A stretch of DNA of 64,000 nt, taken from contig JAQYWR010000002.1 in the NCBI GenBank assembly GCA_029379225.1, forward strand, positions 124,001 through 188,000, given 5' to 3'. Numbering within the stretch: the first letter of the stretch is position 1; every line of letters begins with the position of its first letter. Origin of the DNA: Nostoc sp. S4 (GTDB lineage Bacteria > Cyanobacteriota > Cyanobacteriia > Cyanobacteriales > Nostocaceae). Position numbers and translations under genes: made by a program. Positions 28,280 through 38,142 of the stretch are shown in pieces. Below the pieces are notes generated by a model that was not told where the DNA came from, did not search any database, and was given only the letters and a program-made list of their open reading frames with translations.

Positions 28280-29605
28280 ATGTCCTCCATCACTTTTGAA
28301 ATTTTAATCATCTTGGTGCTAATTATTGCCAATGGCGTGTTTTCGATGTCTGAGATGGCAATTGTCTCAGCACGGAAAGTTAGACTACAGCAGCTTGCCA
28401 ATCAAGGGGATGCTAAGGCAAAGGTAGCACTGAAACTTGCGGAGTCTCCAAATAATTTCTTGTCAACCATTCAAGTAGGTATTTCTCTGATCGGTATTCT
28501 AACTGGTGCTTTTGGAGGAGCAACAATTGCTAACCGACTCGCAATCTATGTGCGCCTTGTTCCTTTGCTGGCACCTTATAGCGAACCGATATCTTTTGGA
28601 ATCGTGGTTTTGATTATTACCTATTTGTCACTGATTATCGGCGAATTAGTACCAAAGCGTCTGGCATTAAATAACCCGGAAGGCATTGCAGCTTTTGTAG
28701 CTATTCCCATGCGGGCGTTATCGGCGCTCGCTTCTCCAATGGTACATCTTTTAAGTGCTTCTACAGATCTGGTGCTGCGAGTTTTAGGGGTTACACAATC
28801 AAGTGAGCCACAAGTCACTGAAGAAGAAATTAAAATCTTAATCGAGCAAGGTACCGAGGCGGGAACCTTCGAGGAAGCCGAACAGGATATGGTGGAACGA
28901 GTTTTTCGTTTAGGCGATCGCCCTGTAAGCTATTTAATGACACCCCGTCCTGAGATCGTCTGGCTAGATTTAGATGACACTGCTGAAGAAAATCGCCAAA
29001 AAATGGTTGATAGTGCCTACTCCCGGTATCCAGTTTGTCAAGGGGGACTTGACAATGTATTGGGTGTGATCCCAGTTACCGATTTATTGGCTAGGAGTTT
29101 TCGAGCTGAAGCCCTAGATTTGACGGTAGGATTGCGACAACCCGTATTTGTACCAGAAAGCACCCGTGGTTTGAAAGTTTTGGAATTGTTTAAACAAACC
29201 GTCACTCACATGGCACTGGTAGTCGATGAATACGGTGTGATTCAAGGATTAGTCACTCTTAATGACATTATGAGCGAAATCGTGGGTGATGTTCCTTCTA
29301 CAGATGGGCAAGATGAGCCACAAGCCGTGCAACGGGAAGATGGTTCCTGGCTTTTGGATGGAATGTTACCTGTAGAAGAGTTTTTTGAACTTTTTGGGAT
29401 GGAAGAGTGGGAATTTGAGGAACGTGGCAGTTATCAAACCTTAGGCGGTTTTGTAATCACTAATTTAGGTCGTATTCCCGCAGCAGCAGATTATTTTGAA
29501 TGGCAGGGTATGCGAATTGAAGTCATGGATATGGATGGTAACCGCGTTGATAAGGTGCTAGTTGTACCAAAGAATCAAATCAAACATGTCACAGAGTCTG
29601 ATTAA
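28280..29605 (+). CDS. CNNM/CorC family membrane protein with CBS domains (hemolysin family)
   Basis: 441 residues in the CorC/CNNM plan: an N-terminal DUF21 membrane domain with 3-4 helices (residues ~1-170; FSMSEMAIVSARKVRL is the usual first-helix signature), a CBS pair (~205-330; MTPRPEIVWLDLDD and LVVDEYGVIQGLVTLNDIMSEIVGD), and a CorC_HlyC C-terminal domain (~350-435). The family is tied to Mg2+/Co2+ efflux or homeostasis; 'hemolysin' is a historical label. ATG 28280, no clear Shine-Dalgarno. Terminator-like hairpin at 29692. Confidence 0.92.
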   Translation: MSSITFEILIILVLIIANGVFSMSEMAIVSARKVRLQQLANQGDAKAKVALKLAESPNNFLSTIQVGISLIGILTGAFGGATIANRLAIYVRLVPLLAPYSEPISFGIVVLIITYLSLIIGELVPKRLALNNPEGIAAFVAIPMRALSALASPMVHLLSASTDLVLRVLGVTQSSEPQVTEEEIKILIEQGTEAGTFEEAEQDMVERVFRLGDRPVSYLMTPRPEIVWLDLDDTAEENRQKMVDSAYSRYPVCQGGLDNVLGVIPVTDLLARSFRAEALDLTVGLRQPVFVPESTRGLKVLELFKQTVTHMALVVDEYGVIQGLVTLNDIMSEIVGDVPSTDGQDEPQAVQREDGSWLLDGMLPVEEFFELFGMEEWEFEERGSYQTLGGFVITNLGRIPAAADYFEWQGMRIEVMDMDGNRVDKVLVVPKNQIKHVTESD

Positions 29606-29691
29606 ATATTGACTTCTATGACTATACAGATTGCCGATTCCCAGCAGTTTTCAATTGAATGGAATACAGATAAAAAGAAAATTAAATTATT

Positions 29692-29719
29692 GTCGGGTAG
29701 CACAGGTTTGCTACCCGAC
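29692..29719 (+). terminator. Hairpin after the CNNM gene
   Basis: 11-bp perfect stem GTCGGGTAGCA / TGCTACCCGAC with a 6-nt loop, 86 bp past the stop. Poor U tract, so termination is probable, not certain. The remaining gap to 29986 contains a repetitive CCGTGTCACCGCGTC run (~29895-29925) and no gene. Confidence 0.6.
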
Positions 29720-29986
29720 TGTAATCTATTCGACTGCAAATTGCTGTAAATAAAATAACAAAGGCACAACAGCTGCTACCGTAAACTCCAAGAAATCCCC
29801 TAAATTTATTTACCGGGATTCCTTTTGCTGTATTCAAACTTTGGCGTTGCATAATTGCAGGATGATTTTAGAATTTGGATCGGTCATAATCTCCGTGTCA
29901 CCGCGTCTTTCCGTCTCCGTGTCAGTCTCAATCATCCCTTTATTCAGCAACACCTAAACTTTCATACCCTTTTGGTGACAGAGACA

Positions 29987-31168
29987 TTACTGTTGAGACA
30001 ATCGTTTCACTTCTTCACCCCCCAACAATTGATGTGCTTGTTGGAGAATTTTTGGGATTTTATCGGTGTGGGGACTGCGGGCGAGACATTGGCGCAAGTC
30101 TAATTCATTTAATCGATCGCCTTTATTACCAGGAAACCAATGACTTGCATTACCAAGCAGGTTATAACGCATTTTGCCATAGTCTACCAAATCATAGGCG
30201 ATCGCTAAATTCCACAACCACAAAATCACCCGAATATTTACCTCACCCGGCGTTTGCTCAAATGTTGGTAAATTATCCTCCCAGGTTTTTACCCAATCTT
30301 CTCCCAAAGTGGCGATCGCTTCTGCTTCTAACCGTGCCAAAATTGGTGGCACAATTTCTGATGCTCTATCTACTAATTCTAAAGTCTTGAGATGTTCGTC
30401 AAAATCTTTTGGTTTTGCTGCTCCCAAACTCAAGGTATGCACTTGTGGATGACTCAAACAAAACAAATCATTAAATACCATTGGACTTAAAGGAGCGCAA
30501 AGATTTACTAATTTTTGCGGTGGTTTATATAACAAACCTCCTTTATCGGATGGACTGATAATAAATACACCCATATCGTGGTGGTTAGCTGCTGTAATTG
30601 CTGCCCAATTCCATTGATTAATGTAGTACCAATGCAGGTTCACATAATCAAATTGGTTAGTCTTAATTGTCTGCACAATCACATCTGTCGGCCCATGTGT
30701 AGAAAAGCCAATAAATCTCACTTTTCCCTCTGCTTGCAACTGATGTGCTACATCCAGACAGCCACCGGGACGGATGCTGTAGTCCAATATCTCAGGAGTA
30801 TTAATACCGTGTAAACCTAAAAGGTCAATATAATCAAGCTGGAGATATTCTAATGATTTCTCAAAAGTTTGGCGGAATTCTTTCGCATCTTCCTTTGGGT
30901 TGATTTTAGTCTGAACAATCAACTTTTCACGGGGAAATTTGGGCAATATTCTCCCTAGTTGCATTTCAGAACTGCCATAACCGCGCGCAGTTTCAATGTG
31001 ATTAATGCCAACTTCCACAGCTTTTTTGATAGTTGCTTCCAAATTTGCTTGGTTATCAGCAGGGATTTCTGATTTAGGAACATCCTGCCATTTGAACTGG
31101 TATCTCATGCCACCACAGGAAAACACTGGCATCTGTAATTCTGTGCGTCCAAATCGTCTATATAGCAT
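29987..31168 (-). CDS. Aldo/keto reductase
   Basis: 393 residues. A TIM-barrel aldo/keto reductase: MLYRRFGRTELQMPVFSCGG opening, GINHIETARGYGSSE around residue 55-70 (the catalytic Tyr in GYG), KINPKED, LDLLGLHG-type strand (YIDLLGLHGIN) and FIGFSTHG. The C-terminal ~100 residues are an extension that includes WLWNLAIAYDL and a Cys-poor tail; in related enzymes this region carries an iron-sulfur motif, which I do not see here. Uses NADPH presumably; substrate unknown. ATG at 31168. Confidence 0.9.
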   Translation of the reverse strand: MLYRRFGRTELQMPVFSCGGMRYQFKWQDVPKSEIPADNQANLEATIKKAVEVGINHIETARGYGSSEMQLGRILPKFPREKLIVQTKINPKEDAKEFRQTFEKSLEYLQLDYIDLLGLHGINTPEILDYSIRPGGCLDVAHQLQAEGKVRFIGFSTHGPTDVIVQTIKTNQFDYVNLHWYYINQWNWAAITAANHHDMGVFIISPSDKGGLLYKPPQKLVNLCAPLSPMVFNDLFCLSHPQVHTLSLGAAKPKDFDEHLKTLELVDRASEIVPPILARLEAEAIATLGEDWVKTWEDNLPTFEQTPGEVNIRVILWLWNLAIAYDLVDYGKMRYNLLGNASHWFPGNKGDRLNELDLRQCLARSPHTDKIPKILQQAHQLLGGEEVKRLSQQ

Positions 31169-31629
31169 TAGTGGATTATGGATTGCTTACCAACTTCAAA
31201 TCTAACAACTAGAGTCGTTCAAAGCTTGAATCTCACAACTAAGTAGGTCAGCATTGAAAAACGTAATCTAGAATCTTTGCGATTACTTCTCTACCAGACG
31301 CTTTGCATAGCTTGCTTTCACATTCGCGTAGCGTCCCGCAGGGAAGTGGTACGCTTGACTTCGTTTTGCCCGTAATCAGATTTGACGTTTAATTAGGTTG
31401 AGCTACTTGTCTCAAATTCTCACGAATTATTTAAAACTGATATATAGCTTAAATAATAGATAAGAATACCTTCGCCAATTCAAGAGGCTAAGAAATAGGA
31501 TTGAGTAGAGTGAATATATCACTACATTGGGTCTTTTTGTTCATGCTCTTTTTTTAACGAAGGTATTGGGTTAAATCTGCGTTTTCACTACATATTTACC
31601 ACTACCACTTTTCACTATCGAGTTACTTA
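31169..31629. other. Gap between the AKR gene and aqpZ
   Basis: No gene seen. Holds the GCGTCTGGTAGA repeat copy 2 and, just after it, another short repetitive run (GCGTAGCGTCCCGCAGGGAAG, ~31326-31346). Confidence 0.5.
31286..31319 (-). repeat. Dispersed repeat GCGTCTGGTAGA (copy 2)
   Basis: Reverse-complement copy of 1469-1503: CTTCTCTACCAGACGC...TAGCTTGCTTTC. Confidence 0.75.
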
Positions 31630-32415
31630 CTATCGTCGTGAATAATCATCGATACCGGGTGAAACTTCACGTTCTGCTTCACCTACAACTGGTGCGCCTG
31701 ATTCACCTAAAGCCTTTGAATAGAATAAACCTGCTAATATCGCTCCTAAAATTGGAGCTACCCAAAACAGCCATACTTGCTTAAACAGTTCTACACCGGC
31801 AAAAAGTGCTGGCCCAGTACTACGAGCAGGATTAACGGATGTATTAGTTATGGGTATGCTGATCAAATGAATCAGTGTTAGTGCCAAACCAATAGCAATT
31901 GGGGCAAAGCCCTTAGGCGCACGACCATCTGTTGCACCTAAGATTACAATTAAAAAAATGAAGGTCAGTATAACCTCTGTAATGAAACCAGCAGCCAATG
32001 AATAGCCTCCAGGAGAATGTACTCCAAAACCATTTGTTGCTAATGGATTAGAACCAGAAAGCGTAAATCCTGGTTTACCAGTGGCAATTAAATAAACTAC
32101 ACCTGCGGCTAATATTGCTCCCAATACCTGAGCAATAATGTATGGAAGCAATTCAGAGCTAGGAAAACGCTTTCCTGACCAAAGACCAAATGATACCGCC
32201 GGGTTAAAATGAGCGCCAGAAATATGACCTACTGCATAGGCCATAATTAGTACTGTTAGACCAAAAGCCAGAGAAACACCTACAAAACCAATTCCTAATT
32301 CATTAGCTTTCGCGTCTGGAAATGCTGCTGCAAAAACAGCACTTCCACATCCGCCAAGAACTAGCACAAACGTGCCAACGAATTCTGCCAGACATCGCGT
32401 CAAAAGTGATACCAT
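31630..32415 (-). CDS. aqpZ: Aquaporin Z
   Basis: 261 residues, six membrane helices plus two NPA half-helices: first NPA in [12 protein letters not shown] (~68-79), second in [11 protein letters not shown] (~190-201, with the pore Arg). The short loop E and His/Arg pattern favour a water-selective AqpZ over a glycerol facilitator. Inner membrane. The polar tail ([14 protein letters not shown]) is cytoplasmic. ATG 32415, AGGAG within GCGAGGAGCT upstream. Single gene. Confidence 0.94.
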   Translation of the reverse strand: MVSLLTRCLAEFVGTFVLVLGGCGSAVFAAAFPDAKANELGIGFVGVSLAFGLTVLIMAYAVGHISGAHFNPAVSFGLWSGKRFPSSELLPYIIAQVLGAILAAGVVYLIATGKPGFTLSGSNPLATNGFGVHSPGGYSLAAGFITEVILTFIFLIVILGATDGRAPKGFAPIAIGLALTLIHLISIPITNTSVNPARSTGPALFAGVELFKQVWLFWVAPILGAILAGLFYSKALGESGAPVVGEAEREVSPGIDDYSRR

Positions 32416-32618
32416 AAATAGCTCCTCGCTTAAGCAACTAATTAAAAACTTTATAAATTAACTTGTTAACAAATTTCTTTAAATCTTGTAAATAAAGATT
32501 TACCGCCAACACCATTAAACTTATTAGTTTTTACGAGTCCTACGTGGTTAGGAGAACTGGCAACATTGCTGTACTTACAAGCTGATGAGCTGACTTAGCT
32601 TTTTTGAATACCCATCTT

Positions 32619-32801
32619 AGAGACTGACAAATAAATATCCCATCGCTTTTAAAGCAGGGGAGCAGGAGGCAGGAAGAGAAGTTGGAGCGGAGGCTGACTC
32701 CGTAGACCCGAAGGGGCTTGCCGTTAGGCATTCAAACTTCGGGGGGAAAGCAGGTCGTTTTGAAAGAGGGAAATTAGATAATTTATTTTCTGGAGTTCCC
32801 T
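32619..32801. mobile_element. MITE-like element, copy C
   Basis: Left end AGAGACTGACAAATAAATAT, right end as reverse complement AGGGAACTCCAGAAAATAAA. Core shared with copy A (32675-32750). No coding capacity. Confidence 0.6.
32675..32750 (+). repeat. Core module AGAGAAGTTGGAGCGGAGGC (copy 2)
   Basis: Same sequence as 8931-9004 with a few substitutions; inside MITE-like copy C. Confidence 0.8.
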
Positions 32802-32847
32802 TAATCTATCGGGATTTAGTTCAATCTAGCGCAAACGCGTTCGCCTT

Positions 32848-32990
32848 TGGCATCAACTGGCATTGCTAATGCATCAACTGGCATTGCTAATGCATCGACT
32901 GGCATTGCTAATGCATCGACTGGCATTGCTAATGCATCGACTGGCATTGGCAATGCATCGACTGGCATTGCTAATGCATCGACTTGCAAG
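32848..32990 (+). repeat. 21-bp tandem repeat, nearly seven units
   Basis: Unit GCATCGACTGGCATTGCTAAT (one base longer than 20, so read as GCATCGACTGG + CATTGCTAAT). First two units have CAA for CGA, one has GGC for GCT; the rest are identical. The unit is a multiple of three and open in both directions (plus strand Ala-Ser-Thr-Gly-Ile-Ala-Asn), but no start or gene context supports coding. Lies between MITE-like copies C and D. Confidence 0.92.
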
Positions 32991-33026
32991 TACAAAATTA
33001 GAACTTACGCACTCAAACTTTAAACG

Positions 33027-33120
33027 TGACTCTGACAAATAAAAAAATATCCCAGTGTTCACAGTCAACAGTCATCAGTCAGCAACTTCAAACAGAATAA
33101 TTTATTTCTTAGAATTCCCT
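33027..33120. mobile_element. MITE-like element, copy D (short)
   Basis: Ends match copies A-C (CTGACAAATAAAAAAATATC on the left; right end as reverse complement AGGGAATTCTAAGAAATAAA). The core is only a 7-nt-repeat type run (CAGTCAACAGTCATCAGTCA). Confidence 0.55.
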
Positions 33121-33221
33121 TAAGACTAATATCCATAAGGCATCTTACCTTTTCTTCAACTTACTGTTATTTTTTGCGTAATTATGGGCACATTAAATAT
33201 ATATTTTTCACGGATACATAT

Positions 33222-33596
33222 ATGACTACTCCAGATACAACACGCCGTTTGCGCCCTCAAGTGATTAGTCAAGATGTCACTTCATTACACGGTTTGCAAA
33301 CCATCCCCACCTATAACACAACTCGTGCTAATGCCTCTATTGCAAATTTACAGCAAGCTTATCAAGCTATGTTAGCTCAGCAACAAGCCGAAACTGAGAA
33401 ACTAACTTTATACCGTGCTGCTGCGGATGCTGCGCGATTAGCAGAATGGGAATTTCACAATGCTGTATTAGCAATGAAAGAATCTGTACGCGGACAATAT
33501 GGATCGGACAGTGAAGAAGCGCAAGCTGTTGGACTCAAAAAAAAATCAGACCGCAAGCGTCCCACCCGCAAAAAGTCACTTGTGGTTGCAAGTTGA
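33222..33596 (+). CDS. Small conserved hypothetical protein
   Basis: 124 residues from ATG 33222 (MTTPDTTRRLRPQV); a longer frame opens at 33174 but family-like sequence begins here. Residues ~45-95 are Ala/Gln-rich and helical (QAYQAMLAQQQAETEKL, AADAARLAEWEFHNAVL), and the tail is very basic (KKKSDRKRPTRKKS), suggesting nucleic-acid binding or a coiled-coil adaptor. No named family recognised; I believe related proteins occur in other Nostocales, from memory only. Confidence 0.7.
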   Translation: MTTPDTTRRLRPQVISQDVTSLHGLQTIPTYNTTRANASIANLQQAYQAMLAQQQAETEKLTLYRAAADAARLAEWEFHNAVLAMKESVRGQYGSDSEEAQAVGLKKKSDRKRPTRKKSLVVAS

Positions 33597-34469
33597 GCAA
33601 TTGATATGGAGAGCATTCCAAATGGCTATGAATTGTGATTGCGATCGCAACGTAGTGGAGCAAAGCAATTACAAAATATAGGATTGCTTGACTACGGTAG
33701 AGCTTCATTGACAATGACAAATATGTTCTTGCAAAATTTGAATGCTCCTGTTAATTGACAAAAATCTTTGCAACATCTCAATCGGCTGTAGGGGTGTACA
33801 GATGTACATTCCTACCTCGACCTATGTCAACATACATCCTAATATATGAAAGTAAAAGTTTTATTTGTTACCTATTATTTTGGCTTTGTAAACTGACATA
33901 GGATGTATGCATTATTTCTTCTACATCTCAGTAGTCTAGGATAGATTTATTCTACAAGTTAATTTTGTTACCCTTGTTTTATGCTACTGGCTACCATATT
34001 TTTTGTCATTTATATAAAAAATCTGATAAAATTTGTTAAGTGGTAATGAATTTTAACTTACTAAGCGATTACAGAATTTGTAAGTAATGAGTGAATAACT
34101 TTATTCATATATCTATCCTGTCCTGAGAAAGTGGCGATTGCACACTAGAACATCTGCAATACCGAACCAAGACAACAAAGATAAGTAAGATAGGTTTAAA
34201 AGAGAATAGGGAATAGATAAACCTCATGCCTGCTAATTAAATTGATAATTCATACCATAGACTGATTAGATTTTGAATTCAGAAGTCAGAATTCTGAATT
34301 TTTTTTTGACGAATTGTTAATAGTTAACCTATTTTTGGGCGTTATCAATTACGAAGTTATACTTTACGCTACAACTTAGTAACAATGTAACAGTCTAATT
34401 ATGAGGATAACCCCACCGTGGGAAAATCAAGATACCGAAACCAGAAATTAGAGAGGAAAACCCTGTAAT
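33597..34469. other. 872-bp region upstream of dxs
   Basis: No gene seen. Contains CATACATCCT (33831-33840) and its inverted form AGGATGTATG (33900-33909), each beside a CCTATGTCA/TGACATAGG element in swapped order; AT-rich; and a hairpin at 34276-34307. Probably carries the dxs promoter and long leader. Confidence 0.5.
34276..34307 (+). terminator. Terminator-like hairpin upstream of dxs
   Basis: AATTCAGAA pairs with TTCTGAATT (9 bp, 7-nt loop) and runs into nine Ts. No plus-strand gene ends nearby, so it may end a short transcript or simply be a GAATTCAGAA-type repeat. Confidence 0.5.
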
Positions 34470-36377
34470 ATGCATCTGAGCGAAATTACCCATCCCAATC
34501 AGTTGCACGGTTTATCCGTTCGGCAACTGCAACAAATTGCCCGTCAAATTCGAGATAAGCATCTCCAAACCGTAGCAATCAATGGTGGACATTTGGGACC
34601 AGGGTTGGGTGTTGTAGAATTAACATTAGGGCTTTATCAAACACTGGACTTAGATCGGGATAAAGTCATTTGGGATGTAGGACACCAAGCTTATCCCCAC
34701 AAACTACTTACAGGACGTTACGATCGCTTCCATACTCTGCGGCAAAAAGACGGAGTTGCTGGTTATCTCAAGCGTTGTGAAAACAAATTCGATCACTTTG
34801 GTGCTGGACATGCTTCCACCAGTATTTCAGCTGCATTGGGCATGGCTTTAGCGCGAGATTTTAAAGGTGAAAAATTTAAAGCGGTGGCTGTGATTGGTGA
34901 TGGCGCACTTACAGGGGGTATGGCTTTAGAAGCTATCAACCACGCTGGACACTTGCCAAAAACTAATTTGCTAGTTGTTCTTAATGACAACGAGATGTCC
35001 ATATCTCCCAACGTGGGTGCAATTCCTCGCTATCTAAACAAAATGCGCCTCAGCCAGCCGGTGCAATTTATCAAAGATAATCTTGAGGAACAGTTTAAGC
35101 AAATTCCCTTCGTTGGTGAATCTTTATCTCCCGAACTCGGACGCATCAAAGAAGGTATGAAACGCTTGGCTGTTCCTAAGGTAGGCGCAGTGTTTGAAGA
35201 ACTCGGCTTTACTTATATCGGCCCAGTTGATGGACATAATTTAGAAGAATTGATTGCCACCTTTCAACAAGCACATCAAATACCAGGCCCAGTTTTGGTA
35301 CATGTGGCAACAGTCAAGGGTAAAGGCTATGAAATCGCTGAACTAGACCAAGTAGGCTACCACGCTCAAAGTCCCTTCAATGTATCAACTGGCAAAGCTA
35401 TTCCTTCCAGCAAACCCAAACCGCCGGCTTATGCCAAAGTCTTTGCTCACACTTTAGTAAAACTTGCCGAACAAAACCCAAAAATCATCGGCATTACTGC
35501 GGCGATGGCGACGGGAACAGGCTTAGATAAACTTCAAGCAAAACTGCCCAATCAATATATAGATGTCGGCATTGCCGAACAACACGCTGTCACTTTAGCA
35601 GCCGGACTGGCAACTGAAGGAATGCGCCCCATCGCCGCCATTTATTCTACCTTCTTGCAACGCGCCTACGACCAGATAGTTCACGATGTCTGCATCCAAA
35701 ACTTACCAGTCTTCTTCTGCTTAGATCGGGCAGGAATTGTTGGTTCCGACGGCCCCACCCATCAAGGTATGTATGACATTGCTTATCTGCGTTGCATTCC
35801 GAATATGGTATTGATGGCACCCAAAGATGAAGCCGAACTGCAACGGATGGTAGTAACTGGGGTTAACCATACTAGCGGCCCGATCGCTATGCGTTATCCG
35901 CGTGGCAATGGCTACGGCGTACCGCTAATGGAAGAAGGCTGGGAACCTTTGGAAATCGGCAAAAGCGAAATTTTGCGTACAGGCGATGACGTGTTAATCG
36001 TCGGCTATGGCACAATGGTTTATCCGGGAATGCAAGCGGCGGAAATCTTGAGCGAACATGGCATTGAAGCAACTGTAATTAATGCCCGTTTCGCTAAGCC
36101 TTTAGATACCGAGTTGATTTTACCTTTAGCTAAGAAAATTGGACGCGTTATTACCTTAGAGGAAGGCTGCATCATGGGTGGCTTTGGTTCGGCGATCGCT
36201 GAAGCCTTGTTAGATGCAGATATTCTTGTTCCTGTCAAGCGGTTTGGTGTGCCAGACGTGTTAGTAGACCATGCTGAACCGAATGAATCGAAAACAGAAT
36301 TAGGTTTGACTAGTCATCAAATAGCAGAAAGAGTTTTGCAAGCTTTCTTTCAACGGCAAGTATCTGCTGTCGTTTAG
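34470..36377 (+). CDS. dxs: 1-deoxy-D-xylulose-5-phosphate synthase
   Basis: 635 residues. First enzyme of the MEP isoprenoid pathway, condensing pyruvate and glyceraldehyde 3-phosphate with thiamine diphosphate. TPP-binding motif [18 protein letters not shown] (~150), [10 protein letters not shown] near residue 75, the transketolase-like second domain with [17 protein letters not shown] (catalytic Glu of the EQHA), [15 protein letters not shown], and a C-terminal domain. Complete. ATG 34470 with GAGAGGAAAA nine bases upstream. Supplies precursors for the phytyl and carotenoid pathways that chlP in this window also serves. Confidence 0.97.
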   Translation: MHLSEITHPNQLHGLSVRQLQQIARQIRDKHLQTVAINGGHLGPGLGVVELTLGLYQTLDLDRDKVIWDVGHQAYPHKLLTGRYDRFHTLRQKDGVAGYLKRCENKFDHFGAGHASTSISAALGMALARDFKGEKFKAVAVIGDGALTGGMALEAINHAGHLPKTNLLVVLNDNEMSISPNVGAIPRYLNKMRLSQPVQFIKDNLEEQFKQIPFVGESLSPELGRIKEGMKRLAVPKVGAVFEELGFTYIGPVDGHNLEELIATFQQAHQIPGPVLVHVATVKGKGYEIAELDQVGYHAQSPFNVSTGKAIPSSKPKPPAYAKVFAHTLVKLAEQNPKIIGITAAMATGTGLDKLQAKLPNQYIDVGIAEQHAVTLAAGLATEGMRPIAAIYSTFLQRAYDQIVHDVCIQNLPVFFCLDRAGIVGSDGPTHQGMYDIAYLRCIPNMVLMAPKDEAELQRMVVTGVNHTSGPIAMRYPRGNGYGVPLMEEGWEPLEIGKSEILRTGDDVLIVGYGTMVYPGMQAAEILSEHGIEATVINARFAKPLDTELILPLAKKIGRVITLEEGCIMGGFGSAIAEALLDADILVPVKRFGVPDVLVDHAEPNESKTELGLTSHQIAERVLQAFFQRQVSAVV

Positions 36378-36562
36378 TTAATTTTTTGTAGTAATAAATC
36401 GCCCACGCTTGTGACTCAGGTGTGGGCGATCGCTTGCTAAAATTAGACGATGTTTAGAAATTAAAATCAAGGTGTAATTGTTCAACAAAAAACCGCTTTG
36501 ATTTCAATTTGCAAAAGTTTATTATTAGCTGAAAAAATTTGAAAATTTATTGCCTCTTTTTT

Positions 36563-37624
36563 ATGACAGGTTCTACAAACCAGGTTTATCCAGTCATTTG
36601 GCACAACGACTCAGTGTCACTAATTGACCAAACTCGCCTACCCAACGAATATACATTCGTGGAAATTCACCGTAGTGAAGATATGGCGCGGGCGATTAAA
36701 ACGATGATTGTTCGGGGTGCGCCTGCTATTGGTGTGGCTGCGGGATATGGAATGTATCTCGGTGCAAGGGAAATTCAAACAAGCGATCGCCAGGAATTTT
36801 TGCAACACTTAGATCGAGTTGCCCAGTTGTTGCGTTCTACTCGTCCCACAGCCGTAAACTTATTTTGGGCAATTAGCCGAATGCTGAAAATTGCTTACGA
36901 AACACTGGGAACAGTAGCAGAAATCAAACAAATCCTCTTGCAAACTGCCCAAGCAATCAATATTGAAGATTTGCATACTTGTAAAGCGATCGGCGATCAT
37001 GGCTTAACAGTCTTACCCTCTACCCCAAAAAAGCTGACCTTGCTGACTCACTGTAACGCTGGAGCATTGGCTACTGCTGGTTATGGTACAGCCTTAGGTG
37101 TTGTGCGTTCTGCTTGGAGGGAAGGACGTTTAGAGCGTTTGTTTGCCGATGAAACGCGTCCCCGCTTACAAGGCGCAAAACTTACGACTTGGGAATGCGT
37201 GCAAGAAGGTATTCCGGTGACATTAATTACTGATAACATGGCAGCTCATTGCATGAAGCAGGGTTTGATTGATGCTGTTGTTGTAGGTGCCGATCGCATT
37301 GCAGCTAATGGCGACACTGCTAATAAAATTGGGACATATAGTGTGGCGATCGCAGCCATTGCACATAATATACCTTTTTTTGTCGCTGCACCCCTTTCCA
37401 CCGTTGATTTTGAATTAGCCGATGGCAGCAAAATTCCGATTGAAGAACGCGAACCCACAGAAATCTATCAAGTCGGCGATACTATTCTCACACCTGTAGG
37501 TATAGATTTTTACAATCCTGCATTTGATGTTACCCCAGCCGAATTGATTACAGCCATCATTACAGAGAATGGGGCGATCGCACCAAGCGAATTAGCAAAA
37601 TCACAGGTAAAGCAAGTAGTGTAA
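36563..37624 (+). CDS. mtnA: S-methyl-5-thioribose-1-phosphate isomerase
   Basis: 353 residues of the eIF2B-like/MtnA family, which converts methylthioribose 1-phosphate to methylthioribulose 1-phosphate in methionine salvage. Landmarks: [19 protein letters not shown], the catalytic Cys in [18 protein letters not shown], and the catalytic Asp in [22 protein letters not shown] 36563 is chosen over a TTG eight codons upstream, which lacks family similarity. A weak hairpin with 8-bp stem (36399-36429) separates it from dxs, so the two may not be co-transcribed. Confidence 0.95.
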   Translation: MTGSTNQVYPVIWHNDSVSLIDQTRLPNEYTFVEIHRSEDMARAIKTMIVRGAPAIGVAAGYGMYLGAREIQTSDRQEFLQHLDRVAQLLRSTRPTAVNLFWAISRMLKIAYETLGTVAEIKQILLQTAQAINIEDLHTCKAIGDHGLTVLPSTPKKLTLLTHCNAGALATAGYGTALGVVRSAWREGRLERLFADETRPRLQGAKLTTWECVQEGIPVTLITDNMAAHCMKQGLIDAVVVGADRIAANGDTANKIGTYSVAIAAIAHNIPFFVAAPLSTVDFELADGSKIPIEEREPTEIYQVGDTILTPVGIDFYNPAFDVTPAELITAIITENGAIAPSELAKSQVKQVV

Positions 37625-37641
37625 ATCATAACTTTTGCCTG

Positions 37642-37813
37642 AAACAACACTTGTTAAAAAGATACATCCATGACTATAGTGTCATCCGCAGAACAGTAAT
37701 CAATGCGGTTAGTAGTGATGCCGACGTCCAAGGAGTGCGTCGCTTCAACGAACTACTAGCATCTGAGCCGCGTGTGAGTTCCACCACAGCAACTTCCGAT
37801 CGCAGTCCATGAA
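37642..37813 (+). pseudogene. Coding-like segment, possible gene remnant
   Basis: A plus-strand frame without ATG, from about 37642 to a TGA ending near 37812, reads HDYSVIRRTVINAVSS, then DADVQGVRRFNELLASEPRV. GC content and codon use here are closer to coding DNA than the rest of the gap. No family recognised and no start codon with a ribosome site; may be the tail of a lost gene. The remaining gap to 38142 shows nothing else. Confidence 0.25.
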
Positions 37814-38142
37814 AGCTGTCATGATTACTTGCACATGAGTAAACCAGAACATCGGCAGTCGGATGCACAAAAACGCAGCACGTCCGGTTCTAACTTACAG
37901 GTGTGAGAGATAATACTCCTTATCGACTCAACCAGGCAGTGTGAGGAGATTATCAAAAAGCAACAACCCTGAATACCCCTCCCAGACTTGCTGTTTGTCC
38001 CATGCCCCCGTAGTTTTTATCGCTATTTTGCCAGAATGGCAACACAAAATAGCACAGCGATCGCTACATTAGAAGATATATATATAAATATATAAGTAAA
38101 AATCATTGTTGATTTTTATTCATCCGCAGTTCAGAGAAAAAC

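Noticed and set aside
30034-30390. 118-codon plus-strand frame
   Set aside because: Antisense to the aldo/keto reductase gene; composition follows the opposite strand's codons.
32848-32990. CRISPR array
   Set aside because: Units are directly contiguous with no spacers; a plain tandem repeat.
32874-33068. 64-codon minus-strand frame with SNASRCI repeats
   Set aside because: Produced by the 21-bp tandem repeat; no ribosome site or conserved flank.
37674-37868. 64-codon minus-strand frame
   Set aside because: Antisense to a more coding-like plus-strand segment and itself without motifs.
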